This document shows, in pieces, positions 49,170 through 60,100 of a DNA stretch of 64,000 nucleotides (position 1 is its first letter; every line of letters begins with the position of its first letter). Origin of the DNA: Nematostella vectensis (Eukaryota; Cnidaria; Anthozoa; Actiniaria; Edwardsiidae); the NCBI RefSeq assembly GCF_932526225.1, contig NC_064046.1:14519408-14583407 (forward strand), in the 5' to 3' direction. A program made the position numbers and the translations under genes. The notes below the pieces were generated by a model. It made no database searches. It was given only the letters and a program-made list of their open reading frames with translations, and was not told the DNA's origin.

Positions 49170-52100
49170 TTAATTTCTCATTCGTTCTATCTTTGCCATA
49201 AATGTCCTTATTTTCTCATAATCCAATGGCTTTGACCAGTGCCCGTCTTCTTTAAAGTGAGAGCCGATTATCATACCATTAGCACTTAGATACTGTTCCA
49301 TGTTGCTAAGGGTTACACCAGAGCCTATAAGGATTGGCAGTGGAACAGAGTCTCGCAGGGCAACCATTTCCTTGAAGTTTGCTGGACTTCCAGTTGATGT
49401 TCCTGTGATGATGATGCCATTTGACTGGAAGAACTCAGCAGCATGAGCCATCTCAACAATGTCAACATCTTTTGTGATTGCATGAGAGCTGCAGAGAAAC
49501 AGAGAATGTATTAGTAGCTGAGCCTAAAAATTAGAGGAGAACAAGTGCTAATTGCTAGCCTAACAGCTTACTCTGTTAAAGTTGTATAACAATAAATACT
49601 TCCTTAAACTCATACTTCTCTTAGTTATAATTACAATAAATTTCTTTACTTAGATTATTAGCCTTCATGTTTTATCAGAGGGTTAAAGGGGCAGTGCATG
49701 GTGAGAGCTTTGTAATAGCTCTCCGGGCCAGACCCAATGAATTTCAGTCAAATTATAATATTGACTGAATTCAAAGAAAATGACTAAAACTGTCAATAAA
49801 CATAGTTTTCAAAAAAAATGTTGCATATTATTTTAACAAGACATTGACAGCTTAAAGTTCAAGTGTTTGAAGACAATTAAAAGCCAAAAATAAACACAAA
49901 CTCCAGACATGCGCAGTACCACGACACTGTCCCTTTAAAACGGAGTAAACACTACCTGTGTTTTTTCTTTATATCAGTAAAAACCAAGACATCATCCGCA
50001 CCAATCTGCTTCCTGTACCGTAATAGCTCCCCAGCATCTGAGTTCATGAGACCCTCGTCAGCAACATGGGAAAAAATAAAACCTTCAGCACGAATGAATT
50101 CCAGTCCGGCGGCCTTTGCCACTGCAAGAGCATCTTTGTTGGCTCCTGCAAGGATTTGCACTCCACAGGGCATAGTCTTGACCTCACGCTTCACTTCATT
50201 GCAGATAACACTCATTGCTGATGTGATCTCCGGGCCTACATGTCGATTCAGATATGGTAGATCATTCATGTTTTCAACCATTACTGCATCCTAAAGAAAA
50301 ACATAAATTAATCTCACTAAAAGGACATTATTGAATAAGATATTCTTTGTCTGGGCTCTCCAATAACATAGTCAGAATGTATGTTCAGAGTATTATTTTG
50401 TTGTTTTATCGATAATTTTTTTCTCAATAGCTGCATAGCTTGACTGTCAAGTCATTCTGAAAGTTCCCTTGATGATGACAATGATGGTACTGGTGCTCTA
50501 TATGATTATGATGAAAAACAGTATTATACTTTGTAACAGACTTGCAGGGCGTCACCATGCCATGACTGCCAAGTCATTTAAAAAGTACTTTTATTATTTC
50601 TTAATGATGATTATAATGAGGTCAATAATGCTGACAATTATGCTCATTATAAGGAGTATTGTTTTAAAGTAGACTTGCAGGCTATTATATAGTTTCACTA
50701 TGTTGTTCAGTCCTTGCGATCTAAGGCCTCATCAAGAATCAATAGTTCCAAAAAACTCTCCATCCAACTAATTCATTATACTCTAATTTGACCCCAAACT
50801 AAAAAGATTTTAGATTTTTAGATTAAAGAAGCATACCTTAATTGCTTCAATAAGTGCCAGGAAGCATATTTAACTTTCCTTGTCCCAGACAAGCACTTAT
50901 TTAAGGGAGGTGCTTAATCAAGCAATCACTGAATTTCACAGTCTACACACTACTTACCACTCCCGCCTTTTTATATGTCTTAGCCTCATCACAAGCCCTG
51001 TTTATAATCTCTTTCATTGACATGCAGTTTCTTGGTGTACCTAAACAAATCAGCTATTAGGCAATAAATGATGCAATAATCATAGAAAAGTACATTTTGA
51101 TAAGTCACATCACAGGCTTACCAACCTCTCAGTCAGTCTCCAGTCAATCCCAGTAACTACAATCCTTAACAAAAGTAAGTGGGACACTTCCCATACGAAA
51201 AACTGCCAACCCTCTCCCCTCCCCGATTAATATTGGTTAGAGGCGATTTTTCAGCTCAAAACACAAGCAGTAGCAAGGTGATCATTTGCCCTCCAACATT
51301 GAGGAAGGGGGAGGGAAAGTGTCCCATTAGTTTTGTAAAAGATTGTCTCAGAAGTGGAATGATTGGAATTTGTCACGCTTATCATCAATTTTTTTAAATG
51401 TATTCTCTTTATTCGCATACCATAATGAAAGTTTTTCAATCTATTAATTATTCGAGCTTGAAGTAAAGATGTTGACATCCTCAGAGAATAATTTTGGTAT
51501 ATCTATGCGCTATTTGGAATATTTTATTCAATTAATTTGAATTAAATGAAGGTGCGCTAGGATATTTGCAGACTATAATTTTGTAAACTATAATATTTAT
51601 TTGATGTTGCCAAAGAGACTGTCTATATACCGTGTCGATTGTCTCCATTTTCAAAAGCAGCCATCCCTCGGAGTATTTAGCCGAAAAACACTAAAAAGAT
51701 CTAAAAAGATCATCGCCTAATAAGTATTTCCCAATTAAACAATAAATAACAAATCGACTAAAGAAAGCAATAGGCGGTTAATCTGTTGTAGAAAACATGA
51801 TAGCCTCGTCTCATTTCATTTTTAATGTACACCACAAAAAGTGTTTATACATTTAGCATGGCGGTGCAAAAAAGCGGGTGTGGACCGTGTAACGGTCTAC
51901 CATTTTTAGAAAAATATTATTCCCACTCATGGTAGCCAGATTTCTTCAATTATTCATCTATTCTATTACCATCACAAAGCTATTTAGGTTTATGAAGCTT
52001 TCAAATGATTTGAAATATATATTAAGGCTTTTTTCAAAAGTCAACCGTGGTAGACCGTTTATATAAAAATGAACTTCCTTTTTATCTTAGCAAAACAACA

Positions 52101-53586
52101 GTCAACCGTCTGCCATGAGCTCTCTATCCAAAATGCAAACCCTCATTCAAACAAGACTAGTGTCAATTTATGAGCTTGAATCTCAAGTTAATACTGTATT
52201 ATTTTAGAGTTCTAAATTCTTTCGTAAGGCATTTTTTAAACAATTTTAAAATGGTTAACCGTTGGTGTTAATCTTTGAGCCACATAAGCAAGAACAGAAG
52301 ACGTAGTCTGTAGCCGTCAATTTTAGCGAATGCTCCACAGAAAAAGCATTGCATACACTTTGCTTGAACTCTTCAAGCATAACTGTGTGTTAAAGTGTCA
52401 GATATTTAGCAAAACTATTGTAAAACAGATGAATTTATTGAATTGACCTTCTCCCCGAGATAAGCATGCGTGACTACATTTGTAGTGAAAATCTCTCGCG
52501 TAATAAATTGTTCATAGGCGGTATTTCTTATATGAAGAAACAGATGAGATTGTTTACAATGAAAAATATTAGTCTTTGAAGCTTCTGTCCAATTTTACGC
52601 GCGATCCTGGCACGATAATTGTATGTTTGATTTTGACGTTTACATAGTTGTATCGTCGTTGCATTTCCTGTTCCAGTTCCTGTCAATCACTTGCTCAGAC
52701 AATCCTCAACAAAAGTAAGTGGGACACTTCCCATACGAACAACCGCCAGCCCTCTCCCCCCTATTAATATTGGTTAGAGGCGATTTTTCAGCTCAAAACA
52801 CAAGCAGTAGCAAGGTGATCATTTGCCCTCCAACATTGAGGAAGGGGGAGGGAAAGTGTCCCATTAGTTTTGTAAAAGATTGTAGCTTGAATATTTTCAT
52901 GATTGACCACCTGTAATTGTCCTATAATTGTCTTACATATATCCTTGAATAAAGGTCACAATAAACTCTCATTGCTTTGTGATATAGTGTATTTGTTCAG
53001 AATGAGCGGTATTTCTAACGTTTGAGCAGTTGAGGGATTCCACGTTATCTAGTAACGAAATACCGCTTATTCTGAATAAATACACAGGATATAAGACAAT
53101 TATAGGACAATTACAGGAGGTGATCAATCGTGAAATATTCGAGCTAGTTACTGGGATTGACTGGAGACTGACTGAGAGGTTGGTAAGCCTGTGGCCACAT
53201 AAAAATCTAAGCAAAATTATATTTCCAAAGACAATTTTCTGCACAAAATATTTAACTCTTGCTACCCTTTGGTTTATTTTCCTGCTGTCGATTTTTCGCA
53301 AAGATGAAAAAAGACAGGTGAATGCTAAGATTTAGAAATTTAACGACAGTTCTCTAGCACCATAATGCAGTTTATGCTTTTTAATTTTAGGCAGCCTACG
53401 AATTTATTCCGAATTTACCTTCACCTTGGAAAAATAATAATTTGGCAATATGTATTTAATTCATTTGCATTTAGACAATGATTTGTGGTTACCTGGTAGA
53501 GCATCAACGTGTATCATTCCTATCACCACGGCTGATCGCCGTCCAAACACCGAAGCAAATAGAGAGAGAGCATTTGAAGCAGCCAT
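49170..53586 (-). CDS. BtpA-family TIM-barrel protein
   Basis: Four coding exons, 53586-53493, 51040-50958, 50290-49956 and 49488-49170, total 276 aa with agreeing phases. Recognisable BtpA blocks: VVIGMIHVDALPGTPRN near the N terminus, AGVDAVMVENMNDLPYL, GVQILAGANKDALAVAKAAG, LEFIRAEGFIFSHVADEGL, DVLVFTDIKKKHSSHAIT, GIIITGTSTGSPANFKEM, and VPLPILIGSGVTLSNMEQYL. The family is best known from a cyanobacterial photosystem I biogenesis protein and from SgcQ-like proteins; an animal member is annotated in C. elegans as mitochondrial. The biochemical function in animals is unknown to me. An upstream in-frame ATG at 53673 could extend the N terminus by 29 residues. Intron 1 (2.4 kb) holds a composite mobile element. 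Confidence 0.88.
51159..51346. mobile_element. MITE copy 1 (about 188 bp)
   Basis: The left end acaatccttaacaaaagtaa continues with gtgggacacttccc. The right end gggaaagtgtcccattag continues with ttttgtaaaagattgt; these are imperfect inverted repeats of about 34 bp. The outer side is flanked by TA. About 95% identical to the copy at 52699-52883, in the same orientation. Confidence 0.8.
52699..52883. mobile_element. MITE copy 2 (about 185 bp)
   Basis: Direct repeat of the copy at 51159-51346, with the same inverted ends (acaatcctcaacaaaagtaa and ttttgtaaaagattgt). Its outer (right) flank is TA followed by gcttgaa, which restores the hairpin arm. Confidence 0.8.
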
Positions 53587-54189
53587 TTTATAATTCGTCT
53601 TCCCCGCTTTTATCATGAGGATCATGAGGGAGATTGGATACGATTCACACATATCGGGTACCCTGTGGCACAAAGAACAAACTAAAATAGGGGCAGGGTT
53701 TGGGGCGTTTAAAACCCTTTATGGAGCGTCTAGGGAAAGATAATAGGCCCTTTTAATTAAATTTAGATAGGAAAATCGCCACCCCTTAGTTAGATACAAA
53801 GCCAACACAACAAAAACATTTGAAAAAAATGGACTTTATTCCAAACCCCATTTTGTTTGGGACAAACATGGAAGTTAAAAATGTTACACATTTAGGGGGG
53901 ATCCAGGGCATGCTCTCACATTAAAATTGTGGGCATTTTTTCTACACCACCAAATTCCTAAATTTTTAAAGGGGTGAGGGTACTCCCACATGATATTATT
54001 TTGGAGCACGGGGGTGGGGGGGGAGGTGTTGATTATTACTATTTGAATTTTCACCTGCATTCTATACAAACTCTATGTATCTTGGGGCATCTACTACATC
54101 CTAGAGCATCACCTATGTACGTCTGAAACTAATTTTCAAAATTGTCATTTTATTCTTGATGATCCTCATGACCATAGCTTTCAAAAGTA

Positions 54190-57100
54190 CTAGTTCCACC
54201 AAGATTCTGAAAGAGTAAAGGAATTATTTCAATAATAAAAAAAAAACATTAATATTTTCTGGTCAGTAAACCTAAGGATTGAAATGCCCATATCTGAGAA
54301 GACAAGGGATCACCAACTTTAAATGCAGAGATTTTTATTCACCCCCTATATTTAAAAAAATATAAGGAAATGACCCGTAGGGGCGTGGCTGTGCCCCCTT
54401 CAATACTTTCTCAATATTTCTGTATTGTGCCCCCCCCCCCCCCAATTCTTACGTGGCATGCTACAGCTTTGTAAAATGTTGATTCACTCACCAGGGACTG
54501 CCATTTTGCTGTAGTCCTCTGGTCTTTCCAACAGATCAATGTTGCTGTGCATGAAAGCCTTTGAAAATTCACATGCAAAATGCCTTTGACATAAAAGAAA
54601 TGTTCATTAAATGAAGATATTGGTAAGGATAACCAAGCATTACAACATTAGTCAGATTACCTATGGAGATCGTCAGCATTTGCCCATATCTCGTACACTG
54701 TAAATGAATCTGTCCTAGTGAAGGAGCGAACACACAAGCTACAAACAGATCAACAAACTTGGCATTACAAAACGTGCTCTTAACAAGAATCTACTAAGGC
54801 GTGATGCATAGTGGCAGGAGGTTTTATTTTATTCTACACAACTTGTCATTGAGCTGCCTCTATTCCGCCATCAAAATGTAACTTTCATGGATGGGAGAAG
54901 GAGGGCTTCAAGAATAAATCCACACACCACAAAATCAATTAATTTTGTATAAAAAGTGGAATAAAAAATCCCCCATGATTTTCTATCTACAATTTTGAAA
55001 TTGTAATTTCAGGGGCGCGGAAGGGGAGGAGCAGGGGGGCGCCAGCCCCCCCACTTTTGAAAATGTGGGGACAGTGCCCACACTTTTCTGAGCGGATGTT
55101 TCTGTATGTATGAAGGCCAACAGGTTGCAAGCGGTACATATGCAACCGACAACAAATTTGTTGAACAGTTTAAAATCAAGTGCATAAAAACCTAGGTCAA
55201 AGCACTTATGAATATTAAATATGAAAATATGAAACAACCCACTCCTCCCCTGAAACCACTACCCACTCCTCCCCTGAAACCACTACCCACCCCTCCCCCC
55301 AACGTTTGACCCCCCCCCCCCCACTTATGGGACCACTTCGCCTTCCTGAATTCGGTGGGTGCACTCACTGCAAACAGCCATTCTGTTGGCTAGTGGCACC
55401 AATATAAGTCTTGAGTGCAGTGCGGAACTTTGCCAGAGCCATGGGGAAAACCTGGAATTTCCTGCACACAATGATAGCCTGCAAGTAAAGAGAGGTGGGA
55501 ATATCAGATCACAACATAATGGGTATAATATAACACATGGGCAAACAAAAAGGACTCCAGGTGACATTCCTGAAATTTATAATTTGTACATCTAAGAATC
55601 ACTTTTTCTGACAGTGATTCTAGGTTTCTATTTAATGTGGTAGGAGTCTTAAAACATTGCCTAATGATTAAAGCAATGTTTGGTGAATTGCCAAAGAAGA
55701 TAGAAATTGATTCAACAGCTATATACATCAATTTGTTGTGTGAGCCCATTACGTTTTACATGACATGATTGCGTGCAGGGCATTGAAGTTAAAAGCTATC
55801 TGTCTAACCATCTTGTTATCTATCATGTCAACCTCTTCTTCTTCAATGACATCAAACTTGACCTGCAAAAGAAAAAAAAAATTCATCTTTGGTTTATAAG
55901 CATACAAGGAGAGTCCTACTGTTGAATAATGAATGAAGTGCAGAATTCTCACTTTATTCTCGATTTTATCTATGATTTCAGCCAGTCTGTTAACTTCAGC
56001 AGTGAGTGCACTCTTTACTTGGGATGCTGTTGAATGTGATCAAAGTACAGTAAGTGCTTCTTGCTCTTTGAAAATATATCATCCATGCATTGTTCCATGC
56101 CTTACACTTAGGAAGGTGGGGCTCTTAAGAGAATATAATTTTACAGTGACTCAAAAGGATATTCTTCACTTCTTCATAAAAGTCTTTGACAGTGACTGGC
56201 TGATAAAGAATTGAAGAAATATAACCATGGCTACTAATTATCATGATCTTTATCATCACCATCATCATCATTATGGACATCATCATCGTCATTATCTTCA
56301 TCAGCACCAACATCATCACTCTTTATTTCCAAAGGTTCAATGCGAACGATACACAGGCTAGTGCCACCTAACAATTGTTTATTGGCTTTGTCACACAAAA
56401 ATACTACGGTTTACAATAGGAAATAAACAAAAGAATTACTTAAATTTAAGCTCTATGAAATCATGGAGGTTGGTAAAAAGCAAGTTTCTCTAAATAGTGA
56501 GTTGTCAGCTGATTTCTGAAAGACGAAAGCGTAGTGCAAGATTTCATAAGTGAAGGAAGACTATTCCAAAGTTTGACAGTTCTAGGGAAATACGAATTCC
56601 TGTAATAATTTTGGTTGTGAGTGGAAAAAAGGTGGTAATTGTTAGGATGGTAATTTCGAGTATTGTAACGGGACGTGGCTGGAGAAAGAAGGCTAGCTAA
56701 ACTAATGCTCACATCACCATTTTATATTTTAAACAACAGAACTAGATCGGTTATGTCTCTTCGATATTCTAATGAGAGGAGCTTAAGAGTTTGCAGTTGT
56801 TAAGTTTTGAGTTTTTTTGCATACTACATGACTACAAGCACAACCCTGAATCTGGCGAAGACGAAGGGCTAACATTTGAAACATAAGCAAAGATACTTTG
56901 TTTTTTCAGAAGGGTAAAACATTTCAACCTTGTGTTTTTTTATTCCCTTGGTATCTCAAAATATTACTTGACAATATAACATACCATCAATGCTAGTCTG
57001 TTGAGAATAACTGATCAGTTTTCTGATCATACGCCCACCTCGGCCAGGTCTTGCAGGGGACTGTGCCTCCGCTGAGGGCTCAGTTGATCTAAACACAAAA

Positions 57101-60100
57101 TAACAAATTACAAACGAGATGCATCTGTAAATATTTTGTTCATAGAGGAGGTATGGCAGCCAGAAACAGTCTCTTAAAATTGGCCATTTCTTCTGTAAAT
57201 GAAATGCTTGATAAGGACTTCATAGAAGGCTTCAGGGGAAATGGGTACTTTTGTGTTAGGTAAACATATTCAGTCATATGAGGCCCTTTGTGAGAGCCTC
57301 AGTGAAACCCCAATCACTTAAAGTGCCTATGTTTACTTCTAGTAGATTATGTAACAATCTCAGATGATTTTTAATAGAAAATACAAAAAATATTTTAAAA
57401 CTGTTTTCCATTGGCCCTCCAGAAATAAACTGACATGCGATTTCCACTTTAAAGAGAATCTTAGTTCAAAATTTTATTAATCAGCGAGTTTGAATTTCAG
57501 CTAACATCTTGTGAACATAGCAAACTGTACTGACTTTCACAGCAATCATTATAGAGGAGGTATTCAAACACACATTTGTAGTATTAAACAACCAATCATT
57601 TACTTAGGGATTCAAATTAACAGGGTCAATATGCTTAACATGTGAAAATGAAAATATTTGGAAAATTTAGCTATAAAAAGCAGTTTATATGACATCAATT
57701 CTATTAAATGTTTAAAAGTCACAAATTACTTTGATTGCTGTTCATTTTCATCTATTTTATCAACAGCAACATCAACCTGGTGTTGCAATGAGTTCATCTG
57801 CCCAAGTACCTGAAGAAAAAGTAATGTGTGAGCTACAGCAAAGTCTTCAGGCTATAAAAGGCTATAAAACTTATAAATCAATTTTAGGAGATTTCTTTAG
57901 CTTATCACAAAAAAGATAAATGCGATGAAGGAAACTAGAGTAGTGTAAACACCAATGACTTTTATTGAATTATTCATATTCAATATAAATAATAATATGA
58001 TGAGCACCTCAGATCTTTTTTTAGTTGGTTATATGAAGGTTATCTTAGTGGGTTGCACCAGGAAAAAACATTAACAAGTTAGTTATAAAACAATAAATAT
58101 TTTGTGCACCTCTTTCAATAAAAACCTTGTAGCAAACTTCCCAAAGAATCTTTTTTCAGGATACAGCTGGAAGAAAACAAATTGATTAGAAAGGTAAAGG
58201 GACAAACAATAAAAAGCGCATCATTTTGAGAAAAAAGTTGGATGCGAGACAGATAAGCAATTTGAATATAGGCAATTTACACTAGAAAATCATGTGAGTT
58301 TTTGGGGTGGAAAACATGAGCACTATGGCCTTTGGTGACAAACTAACAACAACAAAAACCTTGTCCAAAAAAGCTTATTTTCATTGAAATATTTTAATTA
58401 TTTTTTTTTTCATCCCTCCTTGATATGACAGCCGCAGCCATGAATTCGCCACTCAAACAGATATGTGACCTCTTAGCGCAAGTTGTCTATTATGGGACTT
58501 AAATATTTCCTCCTGATATTTAAAAGTAAACTTTGTAAAAATAGAAGTAATACTTCAACATTAATCTGCTTTTAGGGTATGCATCTGCGTGTAATTTGTA
58601 AGTCTTGGTATTTGTGAGTCAATTATGCTGCCTTCAATGCAAAAAGACAGTAATGATGGTTGGGATTGCTGCACTACTGCTCTCACTAACCTTTGCTGAT
58701 TGTATGAGAGCATTGCTAACTGCACTGTTCATCTCCTCTAAGCCTGCAAACACCTCCTCAAATGGACCCATCTCCTTTTTAAAGTACTCTGCATTTAAAA
58801 AAAACCTGACATTTCAGATAAAAATATAGTTGGAATAACTGTGTAGCCTAGACACGGGGCATACCCAGGATTTGCTGTACCGAGAGGCACTCACCATGTA
58901 CCCCTAGAAACACGCCTAGAGGCACTTACCATGTACCCCTAGAAACACACCGAGAGGCACTCACCATGTACCCCTAGAAACACACCGAGAGGCACTCACC
59001 ATGTACCCCTAGAAACACACCGAAAGGCACTCACCATGTACCCCTAGAAACACACCTAGAGGCACTCACCATGTACCCCTAGAAACACGCCTAGAGGCAC
59101 TCACCATGTACCCCTAGAAACACAACGAGAGGCACTCACCATGTACCCCTAGAAACACACCGAGGCACTCACCATGTACCCCTAGAAACACACCAAGAGG
59201 CACTCACCATGTACCCCTAAAAACACGCCTAGAGGCACTCACCATGTACCCCTAGAAACACACCGAGAGGCACTCACCATGTACCCCTAGAAACACACCT
59301 AGAGGCACTCACCATGTACCCCTAGAAACACACCTAGAGGCACTCACCATGTACCCCTAGAAACACACCGAGAGGCACTCACCATGTACCCCTAGAAACA
59401 CACCTAGAGGCACTCACCATGTACCCCTAGAAACACACCTAGAGGCACTCACCATGTACCCCTAGAAACACACCGAGGCACTCACCATGTACCCCTAGAA
59501 ACACACCGAGAGGCACTCACCATGTACCCCTAGAAACACACCTAGAGGCACTCACCATGTACCCCTAGAAACACGCCTAGGGGCACTTACCATGTACCCC
59601 TAAGTAAACGCCTAAAAAATCACAATACTGTATAGTGAAACCTGACTTAGACACCATCTGCATCTAAAGCAGATCTCATTAAGTGAGTGCCCACATTAAG
59701 CAGGTTAAGACTTATAGATACATTAAGATTTCTTTCACCATGACTTCTAAAACTGTTCTTAATAGTGAGATGTCTGTATTTAGAAGGTATCCAATGTAAT
59801 GTCAGAGAACATGAAATAAATGAATAGAGACTTATACAGTTGCATACCGTAGAGCTCTGAAGTGTCGATGTTACTGAAAACAAAAACATCAGTCAGTACA
59901 ATTTCAGTGATCAGGCCCATAGCCAGGTTATCGATAGGAGGGTGGGTGGGTTCGTTTACCCATTTAGTAGACCATTTTCTCTTCTTAGGTAGCTCATTTT
60001 AGCTCGCAGTGATACTTAATTCATAGAGCAGACCATTAGAGTGGACCTATTAAGGGAACTCTTTAGAGCTGACACATCGAGCAAACTTATTAGAGCGCAG

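Larger units (their letters stand above)
51111..53193. mobile_element. Foldback element interrupted by a composite MITE pair
   Basis: The outer ends are a near-perfect inverted pair: 51111-51160 (cacaggcttaccaacctctc onward to cccagtaactac) and 53145-53193. If 51159-52883 is removed, the inverted match continues into 52884-52950 against 53085-53144 (agcttgaatatttt versus aaatattcgagct, and gtaattgtcctataattgtc on both arms), and further to 52985-53010 against 53055-53085. The older element is therefore a long hairpin. No ORF of interest. Lies in intron 1 of the BtpA-family gene. Confidence 0.8.

Noticed and set aside
52969-53335. Pair of overlapping about 100-codon ORFs on opposite strands
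   Set aside because: They are translations of the two arms of the foldback element.
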